A stretch of DNA of 51,233 nt from CAINVV01 sp964506325 (lineage in GTDB: Bacteria > Bacteroidota > Bacteroidia > Bacteroidales > Prolixibacteraceae), in assembly GCA_964506325.1 (NCBI GenBank), contig CAZDLO010000015.1, positions 1 through 51,233 on the forward strand, in the 5' to 3' direction. This document shows positions 37,379 to 46,269 of the stretch, in pieces. The translations under genes were made by a program, and so were the position numbers. The number at the start of each line of letters is the position of its first letter. The first letter of the stretch is position 1. Below the pieces are notes generated by a model. That model made no database searches. It saw nothing but the letters and a program-made list of their open reading frames with translations, and had not been told where the DNA came from.

Positions 37379-37984
37379 TCAAAGGCCGCCTCCTGAGAAT
37401 AGCCGGGCTGAAATATCCTCAAAATCAGCGGGGGTGTTGATATTCTGAAAAAAATCGCCGGAAAAAAAAGGTAGCCGGTCATCAACGGTTACCAGCCTGT
37501 GGTTTGCTCTTCTGATACAACCATTCATGCTGTAATTACCTTCATCGATGCACATTTTCAGGATTCCGGCTGCTGATTTCCTATAGATGCCGCACAATGG
37601 TTCGATCATGCCATTGTCGTGAACAGGCACAGTAATATCACTGTCAGATGAACAGGAAAGGAGGTATTCAAGTAAAGCAGTGCTAATTAAAGGCATGTCG
37701 CAAGTCAGGAAAATATTGAGGTCAGTTTCGGAACGATTCAGGCATGAATATATTCCGATGATTGGTGCCTGTTGCCGGATTTCATCCGGCCATACCTTGC
37801 AGCCTGTGAACCCGTAATCCGGAGAATCAGAACTTATTACAACCTCCGTGCACAGGGGACTGACGGCCCCGATGGAAAATTCTATCATTGTTTTCCCGCC
37901 CAGTTTCAGCAAGGATTTATTTTCACCCATCCTGCTGCTCCTGCCCCCGGCCAGTACAATTCCGGTTACCTGTATTAAACTCAT
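37379..37984 (-). CDS. mobA: Molybdenum cofactor guanylyltransferase MobA
   Basis: MobA joins GMP to molybdopterin to make the MGD form used by DMSO-reductase family enzymes. The nucleotide-binding motif VTGIVLAGGRSSRMGENKSLL lies at the N-terminus, and FLTCDMPLIS around residue 100 carries the metal-binding Asp. I start at ATG 37984, giving 201 residues, the usual length; an upstream TTG at 38026 would add 14 residues. Its presence beside a PsrA-like molybdoenzyme at 42519 makes sense, because that enzyme should need bis-MGD. Confidence 0.9.
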   Translation of the reverse strand: MSLIQVTGIVLAGGRSSRMGENKSLLKLGGKTMIEFSIGAVSPLCTEVVISSDSPDYGFTGCKVWPDEIRQQAPIIGIYSCLNRSETDLNIFLTCDMPLISTALLEYLLSCSSDSDITVPVHDNGMIEPLCGIYRKSAAGILKMCIDEGNYSMNGCIRRANHRLVTVDDRLPFFSGDFFQNINTPADFEDISARLFSGGGL

Positions 37985-38065
37985 TTTTTCGGGGGTGGGT
38001 GAGGGGTTAGTTGGGCCTGATTTCAACTGAAATAAGGTGTCCGGTAATGTTTATTTATTTGATAA

Positions 38066-38770
38066 TCAACCGAATTCACTGATACGCTCAAGACGGCCGA
38101 CATCCAGCAGTTCGATTTTCTTGCAGTCCATGCTGATTAATCCATCGTCCTTAAAATCTTTCATCATCCGGATTACACTTTCAGTGGACATGCCTGTAAG
38201 ATCGCCCAGGTCGGCACGGGACAATGGAAGGTTAAAGGAGGTGCTCTTAAAGATTCGGTTGGAAAGGCAAAGGAGGATATCTGCCAGACGGCCGTGCAGC
38301 TGTTTTTGAGTCAGGGAGAAGAACCTCCCGTAAATTTGTGCAGTGCTTTCGTTGAGGAGATTAATGATTCGATAGGCAAAATCAGAATTCTGTTTTAGCA
38401 GTTGCCTGAAGAACTGAATATCGATCATCCGAACCGTCGAATTGGTATAGGCAGCAATCGAGTACGGCATTTTGTTGTTTCCATCGTAAAGTGAGGATAA
38501 GCCCAAAAGACTGTTTTTGGTGGAGAGCGTCAATATAAGATTGTTTTTTTTCTCTTCCAGGTATACCTTAACAAGTCCCTCCTCCAGGAAATAAATATGA
38601 GAGGCGAATGCCCCCAGTTTGCATACTGTTTCCCCTTTTTTAAAACTCAGGCTGACTGAGTGATCATCCAGCGAGGCTTTCTCGGAATCAGTCAGAAGGT
38701 CATACCAGCTTTGTTCAAAATCGAAAACGGAGCAATGGCTTATTCCTTTTGTTTCATTTAATGGATCCAT
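38066..38770 (-). CDS. Crp/Fnr-family transcriptional regulator
   Basis: This 234-residue regulator has an N-terminal cyclic-nucleotide-like beta-roll (about 35-130, with LGAFASHIYFLEEGLVKVYL) and a C-terminal HTH_Crp domain with LSRADLGDLTGMSTESVIRMM. The N-terminus does not show the spaced cysteine cluster of FNR proteins, so a [4Fe-4S] oxygen sensor is not supported. It may respond to redox, heme or a small ligand. It lies between mobA and the cytochrome/Rieske genes on the same strand, and probably controls this respiratory island. Confidence 0.88.
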   Translation of the reverse strand: MDPLNETKGISHCSVFDFEQSWYDLLTDSEKASLDDHSVSLSFKKGETVCKLGAFASHIYFLEEGLVKVYLEEKKNNLILTLSTKNSLLGLSSLYDGNNKMPYSIAAYTNSTVRMIDIQFFRQLLKQNSDFAYRIINLLNESTAQIYGRFFSLTQKQLHGRLADILLCLSNRIFKSTSFNLPLSRADLGDLTGMSTESVIRMMKDFKDDGLISMDCKKIELLDVGRLERISEFG

Positions 38771-38832
38771 ACCGGGTTAAAAGATTTAATCGGACAGGAA
38801 AATTAGTGTCTGATGTCAGTTTTCTTTCCGAT

Positions 38833-38863
38833 CAAATTTAACTAATATAAGAGTAAATGCAAA
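38833..38863 (-). promoter_or_regulatory. Bacteroidota-type promoter of the Crp/Fnr-like gene
   Basis: Read on the minus strand, TTTG (38863-38860) is followed after 19 bases by TAAATTTG (38840-38833), a full match to the TTTG-N19-TAnnTTTG consensus. The start codon is 62 bases downstream. It suggests that the regulator is transcribed separately from the cytochrome gene. Confidence 0.7.
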
Positions 38864-38965
38864 CAAAAATATGTACCTCCCCAAACATGGATTCTCCTGT
38901 CAATGGTTCTCTGTCAAATGATGTGCAGGGTGCAATCAAGTTATGGGCGACAGCAGGCTGCTAAT

Positions 38966-41668
38966 CTACCAGGAGGGCAGTATACATTGTGATTTTTTAC
39001 GTTTGATGGTTGTATTGAAATCGGTCAGCATAGCATCTGCCACTTTTGATTTTTCCCCGTGGCAGGTCAGGCAGCTGCCAGCCGCCAGAATTTGCTGTTG
39101 TTCCCTGACATTGAAGGGCCTAAGGTAATCCCTTGTCGCATAAGGTGGTGAAGCCTCTTTCAGAAAACCTGTCCAGGCATCTTCCGGCAGGCCATCCCGG
39201 GAATTGAGTTCAAACATGGGCTCAAAACTCCATTTCCCGGTTTTTCCTGAAATTTGGTAATGCAATTCACCCCTGCCGAAACCTAAGGCCAGGGGACTGT
39301 TGTGGCAGGATTTGCAGCTCCTGGCAGTACGTTGGGTGGTATGGCCGGAAGCCGGGGCATATAGCCTGTGAAAGCTTGTCCCTCCACCCTTTTCAAAGGA
39401 ATCATGGTCAATTGTCATAATCATTCCAGGCATTGTTGTAACGATGCGGCTTTCCTTCCTGTCGCTCACCCCCAGTACAGGATTCTCCGCCAGGCTTCTG
39501 TCAGCATACTCGACCCATGACCCTTTGGTGGGGCGTGATTCGAGCAGGTCAAATCCGGGGGTCTCCTTTTCAAAGCTGTTGTGGCAGCCAATGCACTGCG
39601 GTACCCATGCGGTATGGCAGGATTCACAGCTCAGTCGTTTGTGGCCGGCACCTTTGCTGCATACCGGGGAAGCAGGCCTTGAGAGGTGCAATTTGCTGTT
39701 CAGCTTGTCTGTCAGCCAAATCTGGCCTGTAGAATCCACACTGGTATTCAGAAGTGGCTGAGCACCATTGCTTGTGACGATTATCCGCGTTTCAGGGTTG
39801 TATTTCCTGAGCCAGGCAACCATTTGAGATTCGCGGTCAGGGAGTCCTCCCAGCACAGTAAAATTGGCCTTCCCTGTAGGATGACAGTCCACGCACTGAA
39901 CCTGCACTGCTTGTTCCTTATGAGCGTGACGGTTTCCATCCCCCATTATCTCGTAGGAATTGTGGCAATCGATGCATGCCATTCCTTTCTGGTGATGCAC
40001 ATCCGCCTGAACAAACCTGAGCTCTCTTTCGTCCGGCAAAACCATCAGGCTGTCTGTTGTTTTGTTTGCCGGATCCTTTACATCCTTTTCGCACCATCCT
40101 TCGTAGTTGAGGGAAATCCTTCCCGACCTGCTGTGACAGCTCCTGCACCTGTCGTTGGTTACCCGGATGTCGATGGCCGGATGAACTTCCCTGTATGCGC
40201 CCTCAGCACCTGACTGCATCAGCTTCATGCTTGCCTCAGCTTTGCCGTCGTAGTGCAGGTGACAGGCATTGCATCCTCCTCCTCGTTCCAGCCAGCCGGC
40301 GTTCCCTGTTTCTTTCTTTTCATTTCCAAGGTGGCATCCGGCACACAGGTTGCGCAAATGGGTGTCAGCAGCAGTGTGTTGCAGGTTTTCAACATGAAAG
40401 GTATCGTTCAGGGATTTGGTTTCGCCGAATACAAACTTATCCACCGCTATTATTCCGCTTTGGGTTGTCATCAGGGAGTTCAGAATTCTCGCTGTAATTT
40501 CCGGATGACAGTTCTGTGTACCGCAGGTTTGTCGTGCGTTTTTGAAATCACCAGGTACTTTAACCATGTTTTTGTGTGATTTCTGCTTGTCGGCCGAGAA
40601 AGGGTCACCCAGGTGACAGGCGAAACAACCCGTAGATTCCGGATTGTGGGAGACAGACAAACCTTCCATTTTACCATGGCACAACAGGCAACTTTCTGAT
40701 TTCCTGTTTTCAGGCCAAAATTCACCGGATTTTAACTCTTGAAATTTAATTGGATCAAAGATCAGAAGCTGTTCTTCTTCCGGAATTCCTGCCGGGACAC
40801 TCTTCAACTCCCAGTTTCCTCCCCTGAACAGAATGACAAAAAGTGTGAGGGCCAGGTATAAAACCGAGAATCCCAGCAGTATTTTCCTGGTGACTGAGCG
40901 CTTTCCGGTTGAAACTTCCGGCAGTACCAGCAGAACCAGGGGTACAATCAGCACGATCAAAAGTACTGTACCCGGATGGCTGCTCCAGTGAAGCATTTCC
41001 TGTATCCCGACAAAGAACCATGGGCCCTTGAGGAGGTTACTTTCCTCCTGGCCTAAAGGAGCCCTGAAAAGCCAGCTTATGAACAGGAGGAAAACCATCA
41101 CCACAACAAAAGTCTTCAGTCGGGGCCACAAGGTTTTCAAATGTTCAAAAATGGCAATGAACAGGATGATCGTTCCAGTTGCTATGTGATGAACATAAAC
41201 AATCTGCCATTGATCTTCGCTGCCAGCCAGTGCCGATCTCAGCATCCTGCCGAATACAGGAACCGATTCCAGCATGGAAGCGACAATCCGCCTGGCTTGC
41301 AATCCTGCTGCGTCGCCCTTCAGCATGAATCCTGAAATCATCTCATAACCGAGAAACATGACAGCCAGGCATAAAATCAGCCAGGTTCTCCTGCTTTTGA
41401 TTTTTGTCTCTGTCGACTTGCTTAGATGATCGAAGAGGTGAAGCAGGGTGAAAACAAAAAACAGCTGGGCGCTCCAGTAATGTAAATTGCGGGTAAATGC
41501 TCCTGCCGGATTGAACATCAGCATGCTGAAAACGGAATGATGGGGATGGGCAAAATCATATGGAATGGCCAGCAGAATACCGCTTAAACTGCACAACAAG
41601 AGCGACGACAGGGCTATCCACCCGGCAGTGTCGAATTGTATGATTTGTTTAATCTTCTGCAGGTCCAT
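38966..41668 (-). CDS. Cytochrome b fused to a 12-heme c-type cytochrome
   Basis: The first 285 residues have seven membrane helices and the ligands of a cytochrome b6-type protein: His63/His77 (14 apart) and His161/His176 (15 apart), the spacing known for b6. GPWFFVGIQEMLHW at 215-228 resembles the region of subunit IV near the quinol site. The rest (about 300-900) is a multiheme cytochrome with eleven CxxCH motifs, starting at residues 327, 348, 442, 466, 508, 565, 592, 681, 692, 785 and 866, plus one CX4CH at 382-388. It should face the periplasm. It lies 12 bases after the Rieske gene. Electron transfer between quinol and periplasmic partners is inferred. Confidence 0.9.
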   Translation of the reverse strand: MDLQKIKQIIQFDTAGWIALSSLLLCSLSGILLAIPYDFAHPHHSVFSMLMFNPAGAFTRNLHYWSAQLFFVFTLLHLFDHLSKSTETKIKSRRTWLILCLAVMFLGYEMISGFMLKGDAAGLQARRIVASMLESVPVFGRMLRSALAGSEDQWQIVYVHHIATGTIILFIAIFEHLKTLWPRLKTFVVVMVFLLFISWLFRAPLGQEESNLLKGPWFFVGIQEMLHWSSHPGTVLLIVLIVPLVLLVLPEVSTGKRSVTRKILLGFSVLYLALTLFVILFRGGNWELKSVPAGIPEEEQLLIFDPIKFQELKSGEFWPENRKSESCLLCHGKMEGLSVSHNPESTGCFACHLGDPFSADKQKSHKNMVKVPGDFKNARQTCGTQNCHPEITARILNSLMTTQSGIIAVDKFVFGETKSLNDTFHVENLQHTAADTHLRNLCAGCHLGNEKKETGNAGWLERGGGCNACHLHYDGKAEASMKLMQSGAEGAYREVHPAIDIRVTNDRCRSCHSRSGRISLNYEGWCEKDVKDPANKTTDSLMVLPDERELRFVQADVHHQKGMACIDCHNSYEIMGDGNRHAHKEQAVQVQCVDCHPTGKANFTVLGGLPDRESQMVAWLRKYNPETRIIVTSNGAQPLLNTSVDSTGQIWLTDKLNSKLHLSRPASPVCSKGAGHKRLSCESCHTAWVPQCIGCHNSFEKETPGFDLLESRPTKGSWVEYADRSLAENPVLGVSDRKESRIVTTMPGMIMTIDHDSFEKGGGTSFHRLYAPASGHTTQRTARSCKSCHNSPLALGFGRGELHYQISGKTGKWSFEPMFELNSRDGLPEDAWTGFLKEASPPYATRDYLRPFNVREQQQILAAGSCLTCHGEKSKVADAMLTDFNTTIKRKKSQCILPSW

Positions 41669-41680
41669 GCATCGTATGAT

Positions 41681-42106
41681 TTAAATTTTCGAATACGCAG
41701 GTGACTTAAATTTTACGATCCATTCCCCTGATTCAGCATGGTAATTGCATTCAAGTTTCTCCAGTGGATGGATAGCGGGCCCTTTCAAAGGCATGCCAGT
41801 CCCGGCATCAAACCGGGATCCGTGGCAACCGCAATGTATGATTTCAGCTTTAGTGCTCAACAGCCGGCACCCGGCGTGGGTACAAGTTGCGGAATATGCC
41901 GTTACAGAGTTCTCCTTGCGGTGGAGGTAATACTTTCCGAAGAAACTTACTCCTGAAGGAACTATAGCATGCCTGAATTCGGTAGCGTTGTATTGTTGGG
42001 AGCCGTTATCACTCAGCCGGTACCATATCCAGGCCATGAACCCAAGTCCCGACCCTGCAACTATGCGGATAAATGTCTCACGCGTCAATGATTTATGCTT
42101 TCCCAT
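41681..42106 (-). CDS. Rieske [2Fe-2S] protein
   Basis: This 141-residue protein has an N-terminal membrane anchor (about 12-30, preceded by SLTRETF) and a Rieske domain. The cluster ligands are Cys75 and His77 in CTHAGC and Cys92 and His95 in CGCHGS, with Cys80 and Cys94 ready for the usual disulfide. I start at ATG 42106; a TTG at 42130 would add eight residues. It precedes the cytochrome b/multiheme gene and should form with it a quinol:cytochrome-type complex in the inner membrane. Confidence 0.9.
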   Translation of the reverse strand: MGKHKSLTRETFIRIVAGSGLGFMAWIWYRLSDNGSQQYNATEFRHAIVPSGVSFFGKYYLHRKENSVTAYSATCTHAGCRLLSTKAEIIHCGCHGSRFDAGTGMPLKGPAIHPLEKLECNYHAESGEWIVKFKSPAYSKI

Positions 42107-42127
42107 GTACTCTCTCTTTCCTGAAAT

Positions 42128-42135
42128 CAAAGCTA
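42128..42135 (-). promoter_or_regulatory. Possible -7 box of the Rieske gene
   Basis: On the minus strand TAGCTTTG matches TAnnTTTG, 21 bases before the start codon. The partner -33 box is poor: only CTG stands near the expected place. A short leader would result. Low certainty. Confidence 0.35.
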
Positions 42136-42518
42136 CGACATTTTAGGATTGCAGCAGGGTGGCTGTTTGTTCAAAAACTGCTTTGCGTCATGTTTTGTTA
42201 TGCCTGATGTCATAAATAAAAATGACAGATTTATTTAAAATTTAAATCACTGTAAATCAGTATATTAAAATATATATTCCAAATATCTAGATTATTCGAT
42301 AAAAATGATTAATTAAATGTAAATCAAGTATATACCTATATTTTTTTTAACAAGTCTAAATAGGTGTTCCTTAAAATGCTGGTTTTCTGTGTTTTGAAAA
42401 TTTTTGAATATTCTGGTCCATTTGTCAATCACCTTCCAATCAATTACTTTTGAAGAACAAGAGTTATGGTAAGAAACTGAAAATCACAATTTTTCAAAAA
42501 ACTCTAAATATCATTCGA
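42136..42518. other. Divergent control region between the Rieske and psrA genes
   Basis: No gene is seen. It is very AT-rich between about 42230 and 42350 and carries three copies of a 9-mer: TTTAAATCA at 42241-42249, TGTAAATCA at 42251-42259 and TGTAAATCA at 42318-42326. The first two start 10 bases apart, about one helical turn. They lie upstream of the psrA promoter and are candidate binding sites for a regulator, such as the Crp/Fnr-family protein encoded nearby. Confidence 0.55.
42421..42452 (+). promoter_or_regulatory. Bacteroidota-type promoter of psrA
   Basis: TTTG at 42421-42424 is followed after 20 bases by TACTTTTG at 42445-42452, fitting the consensus. The ATG at 42519 lies 66 bases downstream. 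This placement also argues against the TTG start at 42450, which overlaps the -7 box. Confidence 0.65.
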
Positions 42519-44762
42519 ATGCATACGAGGAGAAAATTCATCAAAATCAGTGCACTGGGATTGGGAGCTACAGCCCTGACAGCCGGTGTTACAAACCTGG
42601 TAGCCGGAGTATCTGCAAAAAAATCAGCAGCATCAGCCTTTAAGCAATCGTCCGGATGGAAAGCTGTTCCGACGTATTGCGAGGTTTGTTTCTGGAAATG
42701 TGCAGGATGGAGTCATGTTTCTCCGGAGGGTTCCATTCAGAAGATCACCGGTCATAATGATGATCCGCAATGCAATGGAAGACTTTGTCCGAGGGGAACA
42801 GGAGGTGTCGGCATGTATTCAGATCCTGACCGGCTGAAAACACCGCTTTTGCGTGTGGTAAGTAATGGAGAGCAGACTTACCGGGAGGCATCCTGGGAAG
42901 AAGCACTTGATTTTGTTGCCAAAAAGATGAAGGAAATAGCCACCAAACATGGTCCGGAGAGTATGGCATTGTTCAACCACGGAACCCCGGGCAAGCATTT
43001 TACCCATTTATTGAACGCATTTGGTTCGAACAATGTTGCCGCCCCCTCCTTTGCGCAGTGCCGTGGTCCGCGCGATACAGGGTTTGAGCTTACCTTTGGC
43101 GAATCAGTGAGCAGTCCGGAGGTCACAGATATCCGGGACACCCGGTGCCTGGTGCTGATCGGCTCCCATATCGGCGAGAATATGCACAACGGGCAGGTTC
43201 AGGAGATGTCTGAGGCGATTGACAAAGGTGCTGTAATTATCACTGTCGATCCAAGATTGTCAACAGCGGCCAGCAAATCTAAATTCTGGCTGCCCATCAA
43301 ACCGTCGACCGACCTTGCGTTGCTTCTTGCCTGGATGCATGTTCTTATATATGACAACCTCTACAACAGGGAATATGTTGAAAAGTATGCAGAAGGATTC
43401 AATGAACTGAAGGAACATGTAAAAGACTTTACACCGGAGTGGGCTTACGGCATCACCACCCTCAAGCCAGAACTTATACGCAATACTGCCCGGGAAATGG
43501 CAGCAGCAGCACCTGCGGTGATCATTCATCCCGGCAGGCATACAACCTGGTACGGCGATGATGTGCAGCGTTCACGTGCCATTGCCATCATAAACGGATT
43601 ATTGGGTGCATGGGGAAGCAGGGGAGGAATATTTTTTAAGGAGGGAATAAAGATTCCGGAATTCCCCAGGCCTGCTTATCCGAAACCGGCATGGTCGTGG
43701 CAGGAAACCCTGGAAGGAAGATATCCCTTTGCCAAAGAGGCAGTCACCAACACTGTGATTGAAGCCTCCATACCGGCCCCCGGAAGGGAACATGTCATCA
43801 AAGGGTGGATAGTTGCAGGTACCAACCTTGTGGTTGCGATCCCACTGAAGGAGCAATTGATGAAAGCCATGCAGTCGCTTGAACTGCTTGTGGTTGTTGA
43901 TACCATGCCCATGGAGATTACCGGTTTTGCGGATGTCGTCCTGCCCGAATGCACCTACCTGGAAAGACACGACGATATCCGTGCCACCGCGCACCGCGAG
44001 CCGACCCTCGCCCTCAGGATGCCGGCCGTTGAACCGATGTATGAAACGAAGCCTTCCTGGTGGATTGCCAAACAATTGGGAGAGCGCCTTGGGCTGGCAT
44101 CCTATTTTAACTACTCTGATTTTAAAGAAGTTCTCGACTGGCAACTGAAGCAGGTGGGTTCATCCCTCACAGAAATGGAGCGGATTGGTGTAAAAAAATA
44201 CCCGCGAAAGACACCGGTATACATTGAGCCCGGTTCGGATTACCAATTTAAAACGACGTCCGGGAAAATACAGCTGAATTCGATTGAAATGAAGGAAGCC
44301 GGATTTGATTCAATGCCGGTATATACGCCCCATCCGCAACCGGATGAAGGTTATTACAGGCTTATTTATGGACGTGCGCCCATGCATACGTTCAGCAGGA
44401 CAGCCAACAACAGGAACCTTGTTGCGCTGATGCCGGAGAATTCGGTATGGGTTAACCCCCAGGTGGCAGAATTGTGGGGATTGAAGAAGGACCAATATGT
44501 CTGGCTCAAAAACCAGGATGGAATTGTATCCAATTTTGCGGTGAAAGTGCGTATTACACAACGAATCCGTTGGGATTCTGTTTACATCGTTCACGGATTC
44601 GGGCATCACCACAAACCGCTTACCTATGCTTTCGGGCGGGGAGTCAATGATACGGAGCTGATAAGCAGGGTCTCAATTGACCCGGTCATGGGAGGTACCG
44701 GCATGCGTGGCAATTTTGTCACTTTTCTGAAAAATGAACCTAAGAAGGAGGTTAAGCTATGA
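42519..44762 (+). CDS. psrA: Polysulfide/thiosulfate reductase-like molybdoenzyme, PsrA/PhsA type
   Basis: This DMSO-reductase family catalytic subunit should reduce a periplasmic sulfur compound using bis-MGD. A Tat signal (HTRRKFIKISALG, Arg4-Arg5) starts it. The [4Fe-4S] cysteines are Cys54, Cys57, Cys61 and Cys90, and Cys181 in SFAQCRGPRD is the probable molybdenum ligand, as in Psr/Phs enzymes. The length from ATG 42519 is 747 residues. PsrB and PsrC follow directly. The exact acceptor (polysulfide, thiosulfate, tetrathionate or another) cannot be fixed, although the sulfur-handling genes downstream favour a sulfur substrate. Confidence 0.85.
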   Translation: MHTRRKFIKISALGLGATALTAGVTNLVAGVSAKKSAASAFKQSSGWKAVPTYCEVCFWKCAGWSHVSPEGSIQKITGHNDDPQCNGRLCPRGTGGVGMYSDPDRLKTPLLRVVSNGEQTYREASWEEALDFVAKKMKEIATKHGPESMALFNHGTPGKHFTHLLNAFGSNNVAAPSFAQCRGPRDTGFELTFGESVSSPEVTDIRDTRCLVLIGSHIGENMHNGQVQEMSEAIDKGAVIITVDPRLSTAASKSKFWLPIKPSTDLALLLAWMHVLIYDNLYNREYVEKYAEGFNELKEHVKDFTPEWAYGITTLKPELIRNTAREMAAAAPAVIIHPGRHTTWYGDDVQRSRAIAIINGLLGAWGSRGGIFFKEGIKIPEFPRPAYPKPAWSWQETLEGRYPFAKEAVTNTVIEASIPAPGREHVIKGWIVAGTNLVVAIPLKEQLMKAMQSLELLVVVDTMPMEITGFADVVLPECTYLERHDDIRATAHREPTLALRMPAVEPMYETKPSWWIAKQLGERLGLASYFNYSDFKEVLDWQLKQVGSSLTEMERIGVKKYPRKTPVYIEPGSDYQFKTTSGKIQLNSIEMKEAGFDSMPVYTPHPQPDEGYYRLIYGRAPMHTFSRTANNRNLVALMPENSVWVNPQVAELWGLKKDQYVWLKNQDGIVSNFAVKVRITQRIRWDSVYIVHGFGHHHKPLTYAFGRGVNDTELISRVSIDPVMGGTGMRGNFVTFLKNEPKKEVKL

Positions 44763-45292
44763 GATATGCAATGGCCATTGATACAAGGAAGTGTGTGGGT
44801 TGCAGCGACTGCGTGGTAGCCTGTCAGACTGAGAATAATGTACCGGTAGGGTTTTGCCGCGACTGGGTGACAGAAGTTGTTGACGGGACCTATCCCAATG
44901 TCAGCATCGAGTTACGCTCAGAACGGTGCAACCATTGCAACAATTCACCCTGCGTCAGGTGTTGTCCAACGGGGGCGAGCCATTTTGAGGAGGGAGGCAT
45001 CGTACTTGTTGAGCACAACAAATGTATCGGATGCGGTGCCTGCATCGAATCCTGTCCCTATGATGCACGTTATTCACATCCTGAGGGTTATGTCGACAAA
45101 TGCACTTTTTGCATTCACCGTGTAAGGGAGGGTTCGGACCCTGCCTGTGTGAGTGTATGTCCGACCAGTTGCATGTACTTTGGTGATGTTGATGATCCCA
45201 ATTCAAAGATTGTCAATGTTCTGAAGAACAGGAAATTCAAAACCCTTGCACCTGAGGCAGGCACTAAACCTCAAATTTTTTATCTTCTTTAA
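44759..45292 (+). CDS. psrB: Four-cluster ferredoxin subunit, PsrB/NrfC type
   Basis: This 177-residue electron-transfer subunit has four groups of cysteines: CVGCSDCVVAC, CNHCNNSPCVRCC, CIGCGACIESC and CTFC with a later CVSVCPTSC. This layout fits four [4Fe-4S] clusters as in PsrB, PhsB and NrfC. It has no signal and is probably exported together with PsrA by the Tat system. Its ATG overlaps the psrA stop by four bases, so synthesis should be coupled. Confidence 0.92.
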   Translation: MRYAMAIDTRKCVGCSDCVVACQTENNVPVGFCRDWVTEVVDGTYPNVSIELRSERCNHCNNSPCVRCCPTGASHFEEGGIVLVEHNKCIGCGACIESCPYDARYSHPEGYVDKCTFCIHRVREGSDPACVSVCPTSCMYFGDVDDPNSKIVNVLKNRKFKTLAPEAGTKPQIFYLL

Positions 45293-45311
45293 CCCGCTAA
45301 ATTAAATACCT

Positions 45312-46253
45312 ATGAAGGAAGAATTGTTCGTAAGCGGGCGCAATATCCCGAACATCGACCCTTATCTAAACATCTGGCACTGGCAGATTCCCAGCTATCT
45401 TTTCCTTGGCGGACTGGCTGCCGGCATACTCTTTTTTGCAGGAGTATTTACCATCCTCGGGAAGGAACACAAATACCCAACTACCGTCAGAACGGCACCC
45501 ATGGTGGTTCCCTTTGCCCTGGTACTGGGATTGTTTTTCCTGTTCCTTGACCTGAAGCACAAACTCTATTTCTGGCAGCTCTACACGACCATTCGACTTG
45601 AATCACCCATGGGTTGGGGAGCCTGGGTACTCATGATAATGACCCCGATTTCATTTGTATGGTCGGCAAGTTATTTGCGGGAACTGATCCCTTCCTGGGA
45701 CTGGAAATTCAGTATCCTTCGGAAATTTGAAGCATGGGTAATCAAAAACAGGATATTAATTGCCTGGCCTATGACTATTTATGCTGTTATCCTGGGTATA
45801 TATACAGGGATATTGCTGTCGGCATTCAATGCGCGTCCATTGTGGAATACCTCCATTCTCGGACCGCTTTTCCTGGTATCGGGAATGTCGACCGGGGCTG
45901 CTGTTATCCTGTTGCTAAGCAAGGACCACAAGGAGAGGAAATTAATGGGCAGGATAGACATACTTCTCATTATCATTGAATTGTTCTTTATTGTCCACCT
46001 GTTTATGGGTTTTAAAGCCGGTTCGCAGGTGCAGATAGATGCTGCCAACCTTTTCCTGGGTGGTAGTTTTACCGCACCGTTCTTTACTTTTGTAGTGCTC
46101 CTCGGGCTGATTTTCCCGGCTGTACTTGAAATACTTGAACTGAGGGGGTTTAAAGTTCCTGTTGCAGTTCCTGTTGTGTTAATATTACTGGGCGGACTGA
46201 TATTCAGGTTCCTGATTGTTGAAGCCGGTCAGATCACCCGATACCTGTACTAG
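45312..46253 (+). CDS. psrC: NrfD/PsrC-type quinol-interacting membrane anchor
   Basis: This 313-residue protein has about eight to nine hydrophobic helices and the NrfD/PsrC family pattern, with WHWQIPSYLFLGGLAAG near the N-terminus. It anchors PsrAB to the membrane and passes electrons from quinol; it has no heme ligands of the cytochrome b kind. It starts 19 bases after psrB. The three genes make a complete reductase module. Confidence 0.9.
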   Translation: MKEELFVSGRNIPNIDPYLNIWHWQIPSYLFLGGLAAGILFFAGVFTILGKEHKYPTTVRTAPMVVPFALVLGLFFLFLDLKHKLYFWQLYTTIRLESPMGWGAWVLMIMTPISFVWSASYLRELIPSWDWKFSILRKFEAWVIKNRILIAWPMTIYAVILGIYTGILLSAFNARPLWNTSILGPLFLVSGMSTGAAVILLLSKDHKERKLMGRIDILLIIIELFFIVHLFMGFKAGSQVQIDAANLFLGGSFTAPFFTFVVLLGLIFPAVLEILELRGFKVPVAVPVVLILLGGLIFRFLIVEAGQITRYLY

Positions 46254-46269
46254 AGAAAAAGATATTACC

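Noticed and set aside
37276..37485. A 69-codon minus-strand frame overlapping the 3' end of mobA
   Set aside because: Half of it overlaps mobA in another frame, it lacks a good start outside the overlap, and it shows no family signature. A short hydrophobic product cannot be fully excluded.
38066..38770. Calling the regulator a true FNR oxygen sensor
   Set aside because: The N-terminal cysteine pattern needed for a [4Fe-4S] sensor is not present.
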